Positions 13,975-21,897 of a DNA stretch of 21,897 nucleotides are shown here, piece by piece (within the stretch, counting starts at the first letter, position 1; every line of letters starts with the position of its first letter). The position numbers and the translations under genes were made by a program. The stretch comes from an uncultured Chitinophagaceae bacterium (GTDB taxonomy: Bacteria > Bacteroidota > Bacteroidia > Chitinophagales > Chitinophagaceae), in assembly GCA_934502905.1 (NCBI GenBank), contig CAKSVK010000044.1, positions 1 to 21,897 on the forward strand, written 5' to 3'. A model generated the notes under the pieces. It had not been told where the DNA came from. It worked only from the letters and a program-made list of their open reading frames with translations, and did no database searches.

Positions 13975-16092
13975 CTATCTCAAAAACGCCATAGCCACGC
14001 CGCCGTCCACATTCAGCGTATTGCCGGTGGATTTGCTCAGCAGTCCCCCGACAAATGCATAGCAGGCATTGGCGATATCATCCGGCAGTATCACTTCATT
14101 CAGTAAAGTGCGTTTGGCATAATAGGCCGGCAGCTCTTCTACTTTAATGCCGTAGGCTTTTGCGCGCCCCTCGGCCCATCCGCCTGCCCAGATATTGCTG
14201 TCTGCTATAACGGCATCGGGGTTCACAGAATTCACACGTATCTTGTCGCCACCCAGCTCGGCTGCCAGCAACCGTGACAGATGCGCCTGCGCGGCTTTGG
14301 CGGAACCATAACCGGCATTATTGGGACCTGCTACCACGCTGTTCTTGGACACGATGTTGATGATATCTCCACCGGTGCCCTGCTTGCGCATGATGGCTAC
14401 CCCGGCTTTGGATACCAGGTATTGTCCTTTTACGAGGATGTCGTACAGCTTATCCCAGTCTTCGATAGTGTGATCGGCAATGGATTTGGAAATGCTGATG
14501 CCGGCATTGTTCACAACAATGTCCACACCGCCGAAAGCCAGCACGGCATCCGCAAATGCTTTGTCAATGGTTTTGACATCCGTTACATCCAGCAGGGTAG
14601 CAGCGGCCATATCTTTTCCGAATTGTGCTTTGAATTCTTCCATAGCGCTGTCCATCCTCTCCTGGTTGATATCATTGATGATAACGCAGGCGCCTTCTGC
14701 AGCAAATTTTTTGGCGATCGCCTTGCCGATGCCGCCGGCGCTACCGGTGATCAGCGCGATACGACCGGATAAAGATTTCGGCTTGGGCATACGTTGCAGC
14801 TTGGCTTCTTCCAGCAGCCAGTATTCGATGTTGAACGCTTCCTGGCGGGGAAGGGAGGTGTACGCTGATATTGCTTCCGCACCGCGCATGACGTTGATGG
14901 CGTTGGTGTAGAATTCTGCAGCAACACGGGCTGTTTGTTTGTCTTTGGCATAGGTAAACATACCTACACCCGGATAGAGGATTACAACAGGATTGGAGTC
15001 TCTTATAGCGGGGCTGTTGGGATGTTTGCAGGTATTGTAGTAATCTTCGTACATTTTCCTGTACGCTACAAACTGTCCCGTGATCTTTTCTTTTATGGCA
15101 TGGGTATCGGAAAGGTCTTCATCGGGTGTCAGGTTCAGTACCAGCGGGCTGATCTTTGTTCTCAGGAAGTGATCCGGGCAACTGGTGCCCAATGGCGCCA
15201 GCCGGTCAAGATCATTTGAGTTGATGAATTCCAGCACGCGGTCGTCGTCGGAGAAATGACCGATCATTTTTACATTGGAGGAGCACAATCCTCTCAAAAC
15301 AGGCGCCAGCGCGATCGCCTGTGTCAGCCTTTTTTCTTTCGGCAGCGACTGGATTTTGGCACCACCGAAATTGGGCTTTCCTTTTGATTTTTCTTCGATG
15401 TAAGCTGCACAGGCCTCAATTACATCCAGGGTATTCACATAACTTTCGTAAGCGGTATCGCCCCAGGTGAACAAACCATGGGAGCCAAGCATGATCCCTT
15501 TGATCCCCGGGTTTTCATCCAGGCATTTTTTCAGTTCCAGTCCCAGCTCAAAGCCCGGGCGTCTCCATTCTACCCAGCCTATCCTGCCGTTGAATAATTC
15601 CTGCGTGATCTTTTTACCATCTTTTGCAGCAGCAATAGCAATGGCCGCGTCGGGATGCAGGTGATCGATATGTTTGAACGGGAGGAAACCGTGCAGGGGG
15701 GTATCAATAGAAGGCGCTTTGGAAGCGAGATCAAAAATGCAATGATTAAAAAGCTCCACCATTTCATCTTCGTGGGCTACACCTCTGTACACGTTTCTCA
15801 GGCTTCGTAAACGGTCTACATATAATGCGGCCAAACCACTTTTCTTGAGCGTGCCCAGGTCTCCGCCGGATCCTTTTACCCACATTACTTCCGTGTCAGT
15901 GCCGGTCAGCGGATCTTTGGCAGTTACTTTACAGGAGGTATTTCCCCCGCCGTAGTTGGTGAGCCGGAGGTCGGCTCCCAGCAAATTTGAACGATAGATA
16001 AGTAATGCCACTTCATCTCCTTTTAAAGCTGAAGCGGCAACATCGTCCCATAGGTAGCTTACATGTTTATACGTTTTTGTAGCTGATGACAT
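13975..16092 (-). CDS. rhaD: Bifunctional L-rhamnulose-1-phosphate aldolase / L-lactaldehyde dehydrogenase
   Basis: The 705-residue product is a fusion, also called RhaEW. Residues about 10-430 form a class II aldolase with NYGGGNTS (46-53), VKGSGGDLG, HIDHLHPDA (zinc-binding His around 141-146) and MLGSHGLFTWG (His205). It splits rhamnulose-1-phosphate into dihydroxyacetone phosphate and L-lactaldehyde. Residues 441-705 form a short-chain dehydrogenase with the NAD site TGSAGGIG (449-456), NNAG (528-531), catalytic Ser582, Tyr595 and Lys599 (YGSAK). In characterised relatives this half oxidises lactaldehyde to lactate. It starts 29 nt after the rhaT stop. All key residues are intact. Confidence 0.93.
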   Translation of the reverse strand: MSSATKTYKHVSYLWDDVAASALKGDEVALLIYRSNLLGADLRLTNYGGGNTSCKVTAKDPLTGTDTEVMWVKGSGGDLGTLKKSGLAALYVDRLRSLRNVYRGVAHEDEMVELFNHCIFDLASKAPSIDTPLHGFLPFKHIDHLHPDAAIAIAAAKDGKKITQELFNGRIGWVEWRRPGFELGLELKKCLDENPGIKGIMLGSHGLFTWGDTAYESYVNTLDVIEACAAYIEEKSKGKPNFGGAKIQSLPKEKRLTQAIALAPVLRGLCSSNVKMIGHFSDDDRVLEFINSNDLDRLAPLGTSCPDHFLRTKISPLVLNLTPDEDLSDTHAIKEKITGQFVAYRKMYEDYYNTCKHPNSPAIRDSNPVVILYPGVGMFTYAKDKQTARVAAEFYTNAINVMRGAEAISAYTSLPRQEAFNIEYWLLEEAKLQRMPKPKSLSGRIALITGSAGGIGKAIAKKFAAEGACVIINDINQERMDSAMEEFKAQFGKDMAAATLLDVTDVKTIDKAFADAVLAFGGVDIVVNNAGISISKSIADHTIEDWDKLYDILVKGQYLVSKAGVAIMRKQGTGGDIINIVSKNSVVAGPNNAGYGSAKAAQAHLSRLLAAELGGDKIRVNSVNPDAVIADSNIWAGGWAEGRAKAYGIKVEELPAYYAKRTLLNEVILPDDIANACYAFVGGLLSKSTGNTLNVDGGVAMAFLR

Positions 16093-16121
16093 AGTTTGAA
16101 TTTTATATTTGTTTAAACCTG

Positions 16122-17210
16122 TTATTTTAATGAATTGCCATACCCCACTACCAGGACCGCCGCTATGATAGCTATTATTCCCGCTATGATGGTGGCGGCA
16201 GTTTTTTTACTGACTCCTTTCCACTCCCGTAAGATGATCCCCCATACATTGGCGATCAGTATAATGAAGGCCATATGCAGGATCCAGGAGCTGGCGCCAT
16301 TACCCAGCTTGCTTTCGCCCATTCCGTAAAAGAAGAACTGAAGGAACCAGGTGGTGCCTGCCAGCGCTGAATACAGGTAGTTGGAAACCAGTGGCGTTTG
16401 TTTGTTGGTATAGTCCCCGAATGTTTTATTGCGGGCATTCAGGAACATGCACCATATAAAATTAGTGGTCAGACCGCCCCACAGAATGACTATATAAGTA
16501 ACATTGTTCTGGAACAGGAATTCCCCCTGCCCCGGATGCGTAGCTTTCCACGCTTCATTGGCTATGTTTGCCATGGATTTGCCGGCTTCGATCGCGTAGT
16601 TGAAGCAGGCGCTTAACACACCGGAAATGATCGCCACAAACAATCCTAATCCAAACTTATACTCTGTTTTCACTTCGTTCCCGTGCGGGTCGGCACCGGC
16701 GGATTTTAATTCTTTTTCCTTCATGGTGCCCGCCTTTCCACAAAGAATAATGCCGGCCACACAGATCAATAACCCTGCCAGTACGGTCAATCCCCAACGG
16801 GAGCTGATCAACATACCGAAGGTGTCTTTGCCTTCTTTTGGGAAAAAATTATAATACACAGAGGGAATCAGCGCCCCCAACACCATGGTAAGCCCCAGTA
16901 TGATGCTGCTGCCCAGCGACACGCCCAGGTAACGCACCCCCAGCCCGTAGGTCAGTCCGCCGATGCCCCATAATAGTCCAAACAGGTAAGTATACCCGAG
17001 AACCGCACCATCGGAACTTTTAATGATCGAAAAGAAATCGGGGATGGTAAGGAAAGCAGCTAAAGGCGGCACAATCAGCCAGGAGAATAAGCCACCGATG
17101 ATCCAGTAGGACTCCCATGACCAGTCTTTCACCTTTTTGAATGGAATGTAAAAGCTACCTGAAGCAAATCCGCCGATAAAATGATAAAATATTCCTAGTA
17201 AAACCTGCAT
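16122..17210 (-). CDS. rhaT: L-rhamnose/proton symporter
   Basis: The 362-residue product is an integral inner-membrane protein with about ten helices and a normal RhaT length. Recognisable segments are the N-terminus GIFYHFIGGFASGSFYIPFK, the WESYWIIGGLFSWLIVPP stretch, and GIGGLTYGLGVRYLGVSLG in helices 3-4. It brings L-rhamnose in together with a proton. It is the first gene of the rhamnose operon, and a -7 box with tandem repeats lies upstream. The start at 17210 (MQVLLGIFYHFIGG) begins directly at helix 1, as in relatives. Confidence 0.93.
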   Translation of the reverse strand: MQVLLGIFYHFIGGFASGSFYIPFKKVKDWSWESYWIIGGLFSWLIVPPLAAFLTIPDFFSIIKSSDGAVLGYTYLFGLLWGIGGLTYGLGVRYLGVSLGSSIILGLTMVLGALIPSVYYNFFPKEGKDTFGMLISSRWGLTVLAGLLICVAGIILCGKAGTMKEKELKSAGADPHGNEVKTEYKFGLGLFVAIISGVLSACFNYAIEAGKSMANIANEAWKATHPGQGEFLFQNNVTYIVILWGGLTTNFIWCMFLNARNKTFGDYTNKQTPLVSNYLYSALAGTTWFLQFFFYGMGESKLGNGASSWILHMAFIILIANVWGIILREWKGVSKKTAATIIAGIIAIIAAVLVVGYGNSLK

Positions 17211-17249
17211 TCCTTGCTATAATTCAATATGGTGATTACAATCGTTTTT

Positions 17250-17295
17250 CAAATGTAGGGTATACATGCAGGAAAGCTGTCATGTGCTGTCATGT
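17250..17295 (-). promoter_or_regulatory. Rhamnose operon promoter with tandem 10-bp activator-type site
   Basis: On the minus strand TACATTTG (17250-17257) is a perfect TAnnTTTG -7 box, 40 bases before the rhaT start. No TTG is found at the usual -33 spacing. Instead two exact copies of GCTGTCATGT (plus-strand sense) lie head to tail at 17276-17285 and 17286-17295, where a -33 element would be. This is the layout expected for an activator, for example of AraC type, that replaces the missing -33 contact. The regulator is not identified in the window. Confidence 0.5.
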
Positions 17296-17678
17296 TAATT
17301 TTTTTCAAAACGTGGGTAATACAAACTTAACGGCAGAAGGAGCTGTTGCCGGGAAAGGTAATAAAAATTTTTCTCATCCTGCGTTTGCTTTGCTGATCAA
17401 AAAGATATGGCGAGACCTTATAGGGAGCAGCGCTCTGAAAATGAGATGTACGTTCTCAGGCTTCAGAGCGGCTTTGTGCGCAATGTGCTGCAGGCTGTAA
17501 ACAGAGCTGGTGGAATGGAATTTCGCCGCCGATACCTGCACAGATTGGCACGCTGATCCTGCTGAATAAGCATTGAAATGTCGTGGTGCTCTTTTACCGG
17601 CGAAACGTGGTGACACATATCAGGGCAACAGGTAACCCGGTTGGGCGTCGCTACGCAAATCTTCAAGCTTTTCGATCC
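17296..17678 (-). other. Intergenic region between the FAD/Fe-S dehydrogenase and rhaT
   Basis: It contains a nested hairpin, CGCTCTGAA (17431-17439) with TTCAGAGCG (17462-17470) and an inner TGAGA/TCTCA pair, and a sequence at 17623-17651 related to 11979-12007. A plus-strand frame of 49 codons at 17407-17556 starts with ATG and gives a very arginine-rich peptide (MARPYREQRSENEMY...), which overlaps the hairpin and matches no family I know. No clear terminator for the upstream gene is seen. Confidence 0.4.
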
Positions 17679-20591
17679 TTATTGCTTCAGTGCATCCAGG
17701 AGTATTTCCACGGGATGCCAGGATTTACGGGCAGCGCCATCCTTGATCTGGTGGCGGCAACTGGTGCCGGCGGCGGCTATCAGCACTTCTTCCGGCTGCC
17801 TGCGCACCGTAGGCAACAATACCAGCTCGCCCACTTTCATTGAAACGTCGTAATGTTCTTTCTCGTAACCGAAGGAACCCGCCATGCCGCAGCATCCCGA
17901 TGGTATATTGTGTACTTCGTAGTTTTCAGGCAACGACAATATTTTCAGGGAAGGCGCCATAGAAGAGGATGATTTTTGCTGGCAATGCCCGTGCAGCATC
18001 ACTTTTCTTTTTTCAGTCGTGAACAGGGCCGGGGATATGTTTCCCTTGTCTGCCTCCCTGGCCAGGAATTCTTCCATGGTAAATACATTCCGGGACAACT
18101 GCCTGGCTGTCTCCAGCAGGTCGTCATCCGCCAGGTCAATATATTCGTCGCGGAAGGTAAGGATGGCGGAAGGCTCAATGCCCACCAGGGGCGTTTCTTC
18201 CGAAACGACCGGCGCCAGCAGCCTTATATTGGTATTGGCGATTTTTTTTGCCTTCCTGAGCAATCCTTTTGACAGCCAGGGGCGGCCGCTTTCAATATGC
18301 CCGGGGATAATGACCTCGTATCCCAGCTTTTCAAGCAATGTGATTGCTTTTATGCCTATTTCCGTATCGTTGTAATTGGTGAACTCGTCACAAAAAAGAT
18401 ACACTTTCCTGGTAAGGTTTCCCGGACGGGTATGTTTTTTATACCAGCTTTTTAAAGTGGTGTGATACAGGGTGGGCATAGATCTTTTAGTGGCGAACCC
18501 TACTATTTTCTTGATGGGGGTGCTCAGCGCACTATTGGTCATGGCAAAATTGTATAAGCCCGGTACCAGCGATCCTGCTTTTGACATAAGACTGAAATTG
18601 GCGATCAGCCTGCTGCGCAGGGGAACGCCGTTGTCGTCGTAATAATGCTGCAGGAACTCCGCTTTCATTTTGGCCATGTCCACATTGGACGGACACTCCG
18701 ATTTACAGCCTTTGCAGCTGAGGCAGAGATCCATGACTTCGTAGATCTCTTTGTGGTTGAAGCGGTTTATTTTATCCGAATGCGTGAGGAACTCGCGCAG
18801 GATGTTTGCCCTGGCCCTGGTGGTATCCTTCTCGTTTTTGGTAGCCATGTAGGACGGGCACATGGTGCCGCCTGATAAATGTGTTTTACGGCAGTCGGCA
18901 GAGCCGTTACATTGTTCTGCATGCTGCAGGATATCCTGGTTGTAGAAACGGAAGATAGTTTTGAAAGCCGGTGTTTGCTGCCCGGGTTCATAGCGCAGCA
19001 TGGTGTTCATGGACGGCGTATCTACAATTTTATTCGGATTGAAAATATGTTTGGGATCCCAGGTATGCTTGATCTGCTTCAGCAACTGGTAGTTTTTCTT
19101 ACCCACCATTTGCCGGATGAATTCTCCCCTGAGCCTGCCATCGCCGTGCTCGCCACTAAGCGATCCCCGGTATTTTTTCACCAGTGTGGCTATTTCTTCC
19201 GCAATTACCCGGAACAGCCGGTTGCCTTCTGTTGTTTTCAGGTTGATAATAGGGCGCAGATGGATCTCGCCACTCCCTGCATGGGCATAGTGAACGGAGT
19301 AGAGCTGGTGCTTTTTCAGAATCTCGTTAAAATCGCGGATAAAATCCGGCAGGTCATTCACATCTACCGCGGTATCTTCAATTACAGGTACGGCTTTTTC
19401 ATCTCCCGGCAGGTTGCTCAGCAACCCGAGACCTGCTTTTCGCAACGCCCATATTTTTTTGGTATCCTCCCCGAATAATAACGGGAAATGGTACCCCAGT
19501 CCTGCCGCTTTCATGTCCCTCTCCACCTTTTCCGCTACAGCTTTTATCTCCTCGCGGGTTTCGGCCCTGTATTCTATCACCAGGATGGCCCCCGGATCGC
19601 CCAGAACAAAAAAGCGGTTTTTACTATGCTCAATATTTTCTTTGGTGCAATCCAGTATATAGTGGTCTATCAGCTCGCTGGCGGAGGGATGGTATTTAAG
19701 TCCTATCAGGTTGGCTTTTAAAGCTTCGTCTACCGAGTAGAAATGCACGCAAAGCAGTCCTGCCTCTTTGGGGGGCAGCGGGTTGATGTGTAATTTGATC
19801 TCTGTAATAAATGCCAGGGTCCCTTCCGATCCGGCGATCAGCCTGCAGAAATTAAAATCGGGCGCGCCTGCATGAAACGGGGCAGAATCCAGCAATATAT
19901 CTACGGCATAGCCGGTGTTGCGTCTCTCTATGGAAGGTTTGGGAAATTCCCTGCGGATCTCTTCCTGGTTGTCGTAGTTGCTGAGCATGCTGCGGATATC
20001 CCTGTATATAACGCCTTCCAGGTCGTTTTGCTCACATTTACGATGAAACGATTCCAGGTCCAGCGCTGAAAAAGTTGTCTCCGAGCCGTCGCTCAGGAAA
20101 GCTTTTACCTCCAGCAGGTGTTCCCGGGTGCTGCGGTATACTACCGAATTGGAGCCGCAGGAATTGTTGCCGACCATTCCGCCGATCATCGCCCTGTTGG
20201 CAGTGGAGGTCTCCGGCCCGAACAGGAACCCGTGTGGTTTCAGGAACATGTTCAGCTCGTCGCGGATCACGCCGGGCTGCACCCGCACCCAGTGTTCTTC
20301 TTTATTCAGTTCCAGTATCCGGGTGAAATGTTTGGATATGTCCACTACGATACCGTTGCCCACTACCTGGCCTGCCAGGGATGTGCCTGCCGCACGGGGG
20401 ATCAGGGAGGTATTGTTGCGGGCGGCAAAATATATCAGCTTCTGTATATCTTCATTAGTACGTGGAATGGCTACTGCCAGGGGAAGCTCACGGTATGCCG
20501 ATGCGTCTGTTGCATACAATGTCTTCATTACTTCATCATAATACAAATCTCCCTCTAGCTCCTTTGAAAGACTGTCCAGCTTTGTCTTCAT
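17679..20591 (-). CDS. FAD- and Fe-S-containing 2-hydroxyacid dehydrogenase (GlcD/YdiJ-like)
   Basis: The 970-residue product joins four parts: an FAD-binding domain (about 35-270, PRAAGTSLAGQVVG at 65-78 and GPETSTANRAMIGGMVGNNS at 125-144); a FAD-oxidase C domain (to about 525) with HAGSGEIHLRP (His437, His444) and GEHGDGRLRGEF; a ferredoxin-like part with CNGSADCRK, MCPSY and CLSCKGCKSECP (623-634); and a C-terminal cysteine-rich part with HGHCQQKS and PSGCCGMAGSFG. It transfers electrons from a 2-hydroxyacid to the respiratory chain. Relatives act on D-2-hydroxyglutarate, D-lactate or glycolate. Its neighbour is the rhamnose operon, which yields lactate, so lactate is a candidate substrate. 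It appears to have its own promoter. Confidence 0.88.
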   Translation of the reverse strand: MKTKLDSLSKELEGDLYYDEVMKTLYATDASAYRELPLAVAIPRTNEDIQKLIYFAARNNTSLIPRAAGTSLAGQVVGNGIVVDISKHFTRILELNKEEHWVRVQPGVIRDELNMFLKPHGFLFGPETSTANRAMIGGMVGNNSCGSNSVVYRSTREHLLEVKAFLSDGSETTFSALDLESFHRKCEQNDLEGVIYRDIRSMLSNYDNQEEIRREFPKPSIERRNTGYAVDILLDSAPFHAGAPDFNFCRLIAGSEGTLAFITEIKLHINPLPPKEAGLLCVHFYSVDEALKANLIGLKYHPSASELIDHYILDCTKENIEHSKNRFFVLGDPGAILVIEYRAETREEIKAVAEKVERDMKAAGLGYHFPLLFGEDTKKIWALRKAGLGLLSNLPGDEKAVPVIEDTAVDVNDLPDFIRDFNEILKKHQLYSVHYAHAGSGEIHLRPIINLKTTEGNRLFRVIAEEIATLVKKYRGSLSGEHGDGRLRGEFIRQMVGKKNYQLLKQIKHTWDPKHIFNPNKIVDTPSMNTMLRYEPGQQTPAFKTIFRFYNQDILQHAEQCNGSADCRKTHLSGGTMCPSYMATKNEKDTTRARANILREFLTHSDKINRFNHKEIYEVMDLCLSCKGCKSECPSNVDMAKMKAEFLQHYYDDNGVPLRSRLIANFSLMSKAGSLVPGLYNFAMTNSALSTPIKKIVGFATKRSMPTLYHTTLKSWYKKHTRPGNLTRKVYLFCDEFTNYNDTEIGIKAITLLEKLGYEVIIPGHIESGRPWLSKGLLRKAKKIANTNIRLLAPVVSEETPLVGIEPSAILTFRDEYIDLADDDLLETARQLSRNVFTMEEFLAREADKGNISPALFTTEKRKVMLHGHCQQKSSSSMAPSLKILSLPENYEVHNIPSGCCGMAGSFGYEKEHYDVSMKVGELVLLPTVRRQPEEVLIAAAGTSCRHQIKDGAARKSWHPVEILLDALKQ

Positions 20592-21096
20592 CCGAATATC
20601 AATAGATTATTTTACAAGGTAAATCCGGGTTTTCACACCTTTTTCCGATTCAAAATGCAAAAGTACTATAAGAAAGCTTGCTATTGTTAGCCAATAGGTG
20701 TTTTTCAACCTGGTAGGTCCCAAAGCGGTTGTATGAAACAAAAAATGACGCTTTTATGCCGTTTTTTTTATACCTGATGCAATGCCGTAGTTGGGTGTTT
20801 GTGGGAGTGCCTGTGTGCAGCATCACCAACAACAGTAATGAACTGATATTGTTGGCGGCGGCTGTGTGCAAATCCACTTACCACACCAGCAATGAGCAGC
20901 AGCTTTCAGGGTAACGGAATACCTCCCGGGAAATCAAATTTCGTTCATAAAAATTTGTTAGCCTTGACTAACATCTTGTTAATATTACTGGGTTCTTTAG
21001 GCTGGGCAGGAATATTTTCCTAATTTTAAAGACAGGACATCCTCACATGAATGGCACCTGATTTGCTTTAGAATAGTTATCTAAGAAAAGAATGTT
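20592..21096. other. Intergenic region between divergent FAD/Fe-S dehydrogenase and small membrane protein
   Basis: I see no gene; the minus-strand frame at 20650-20877 overlaps the probable promoter and has no gene-like features. The region holds the -7 box at 20658-20665. On the plus-strand side it has a GTTAG/CTAAC inverted repeat near 20958-20973 and TAATTTTA, one base from the -7 consensus, near 21020. Confidence 0.4.
20658..20665 (-). promoter_or_regulatory. Perfect -7 box for the FAD/Fe-S dehydrogenase gene
   Basis: TACTTTTG on the minus strand fits TAnnTTTG exactly, 67 bases before the ATG at 20591. A TTG (plus-strand CAA at 20692-20694) lies 26 bases upstream, longer than the usual 19-21, so the -33 element is uncertain. 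Confidence 0.35.
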
Positions 21097-21318
21097 ATGA
21101 ACTCCAAGAGAAACAACGACATATTGATCGCTGCGGCAGCAGGCATTGCTGCAGGTTTGCTGGTATTTGCCTTCAGGCTGACCAAAAGAGAATTTAAAAG
21201 CAGGAAGATGTTAAAAGAAATATCCGATGAAGGCTACGAAACCGCGACGGATGTGTTGTTTCCTGAAAATGCAGAGCTTGGAAAGAAGCTGCACTACGGC
21301 CCGGTGATCCCCAATTAA
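21097..21318 (+). CDS. Small single-helix membrane protein
   Basis: The 73-residue product has one membrane helix (about residues 8-27, DILIAAAAGIAAGLLVFAFR) followed by a basic stretch (KREFKSRKMLK) and an acidic-to-neutral tail ending in KLHYGPVIPN. It resembles the short YtxH-like anchored proteins by layout but has no diagnostic motif. By the positive-inside pattern the tail should be cytoplasmic. Its stop codon overlaps the stop of the converging thioesterase gene (21315-21318). Function unknown. Confidence 0.65.
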   Translation: MNSKRNNDILIAAAAGIAAGLLVFAFRLTKREFKSRKMLKEISDEGYETATDVLFPENAELGKKLHYGPVIPN

Positions 21319-21749
21319 TGGCAGAGCTTATTTTTCACCTCTTCCGGAACAGAAGCCACCTTTTTTAACCCATAGTTGAAGCAGACCATCGTCGTTTGCG
21401 CATATGCGATGGGAATGGTTTTATTGTCCCGGGTGGTTTCAATCCGGTAATATAATTCAAAGCTTGCCCGTTCAAAATCGCCGGCAACCACCCAAACGGT
21501 TAAGATATCCCCATAAAATGCCTCCCGTTTGAATTCTATGGATACGCTGCCCATGATCAGCCCGGTATCCCCGGATATTTGTGTTTCGGTTAACCCGGAT
21601 CCGGCCAGGAACTGCAGTCTTGCTTCATGGATAATAGAAAGGATACTGTCATTACCCACATGTCCGCCATAATTTACGTCGGTAATACGAACGGGGATCT
21701 GCGTGGAAAACCGGAAGAGGGGCGGGAGATGAACTTTGATTCTGGACAT
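21315..21749 (-). CDS. Hotdog-fold acyl-CoA thioesterase (4HBT family)
   Basis: I start this gene at 21749 (MSRIKVHLPPLFRFS); the frame stays open to 21884, but that part overlaps the end of the preceding gene and is not family-like. The 144-residue product has the 4HBT core RITDVNYGGHVGNDSILSII followed by HEARLQFL, and a strand of the form SIEFKREAFYGDILTV. Members hydrolyse acyl-CoA thioesters in the cytoplasm. Here the usual Asp-x-Asp or Asp-x-x-GH arrangement is kept as D-V-N-Y-G-G-H-x-x-N. The substrate cannot be predicted. It converges on the small membrane protein gene with overlapping stop codons. Confidence 0.85.
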   Translation of the reverse strand: MSRIKVHLPPLFRFSTQIPVRITDVNYGGHVGNDSILSIIHEARLQFLAGSGLTETQISGDTGLIMGSVSIEFKREAFYGDILTVWVVAGDFERASFELYYRIETTRDNKTIPIAYAQTTMVCFNYGLKKVASVPEEVKNKLCH

Positions 21750-21807
21750 TCGATATGTTTTATCTGCAGGGGCAAATATAATCGAATGTGTGATGCCCGG
21801 AATAGAT

Positions 21808-21897
21808 CTATTTCTTTTCCTGGCTTTCCTGGATGAGCTCCATAAGCTCGGCGATATCCATGAAGTTATCGGCTGTGGGTACAAAGGAAGAGTTGCC
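21808..21897 (-). CDS. 3' end of an unidentified gene cut by the right edge
   Basis: From the right edge a minus-strand frame is open for 29 codons to TAG at 21810-21808. It ends with TADNFMDIAELMELIQESQE followed by KK, a charged amphipathic helix typical of a real protein C-terminus. The stop lies 58 nt before the thioesterase start, so the two may be co-transcribed. The family is not recognised from this tail. Confidence 0.5.
   Translation of the reverse strand, partial: GNSSFVPTADNFMDIAELMELIQESQEKK

Noticed and set aside
10151..17295. Shared TGTCATGT between the MITE-like terminal repeat and the rhaT tandem operator
   Set aside because: Only 8 bases are shared and the same short word with small changes occurs elsewhere, so common origin or regulation is not supported.
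20650..20877. Minus-strand frame of 75 codons before the FAD/Fe-S gene
   Set aside because: It overlaps the perfect -7 box for that gene and shows no domain or conserved pattern.

Overview
The window looks like a chromosomal piece of a Bacteroidota, most likely a Chitinophaga-like Chitinophagaceae member. Reasons: a SusC/SusD outer-membrane pair, DUF6520, MauE and DUF4382 small-protein families typical of that phylum, promoter-like -7 boxes of the Bacteroidota form TAnnTTTG, little Shine-Dalgarno use, and many short GC-rich palindromic repeats between genes. No rRNA, tRNA, CRISPR array, intact transposase or prophage gene was found.

Layout. (1) 1-3140: two tightly coupled minus-strand genes (a membrane protein cut by the left edge and a 112-aa protein ending in a CPPICP motif) lie divergent to an AraC-type regulator. 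After a gene-poor 430 bases come a MauE-like membrane protein and a DUF6520 exported peptide, closed by a large hairpin shared with the converging SusD gene. (2) 3142-9044, minus strand: an operon of a secreted thioredoxin-fold protein with a DUF3738-like tail, SusC and SusD. It carries no glycosidase, peptidase, sigma or anti-sigma gene, so its substrate cannot be read from it. (3) 9598-11265, plus strand: a small HTH protein behind an AT-rich inverted repeat, a 142-bp MITE-like element, and a DUF4382 lipoprotein. (4) 11266-12265: one kilobase without a convincing gene, holding at least six palindromic repeats. (5) 12266-17210, minus strand: an L-rhamnose operon transcribed rhaT (uptake), bifunctional rhamnulose-1-phosphate aldolase/lactaldehyde dehydrogenase, rhaM (mutarotase), rhaI (isomerase). 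Upstream of it, also on the minus strand, is a 970-aa FAD/Fe-S 2-hydroxyacid dehydrogenase (17679-20591). (6) 21097-21897: a small membrane protein, a hotdog-fold thioesterase, and the 3' end of an unidentified gene.

How the genes fit: rhamnose enters by RhaT, is anomerised by RhaM, isomerised by RhaI, phosphorylated by a kinase that is not in this window, and cleaved to DHAP plus lactaldehyde, which the second half of the aldolase fusion would oxidise to lactate. The neighbouring FAD/Fe-S enzyme could oxidise a 2-hydroxyacid such as lactate, but its family usually acts on D-isomers while rhamnose gives the L-isomer. A 10-bp tandem repeat just upstream of a perfect -7 box before rhaT looks like an activator site.

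The best candidates for something under-described are the MauE/DUF6520 pair with its cysteine peptide, the coupled CPPICP-protein/membrane-protein pair, the thioredoxin-DUF3738 fusion that leads a SusCD operon, and related 29-bp sequences in opposite orientation on the two sides of the rhamnose operon.
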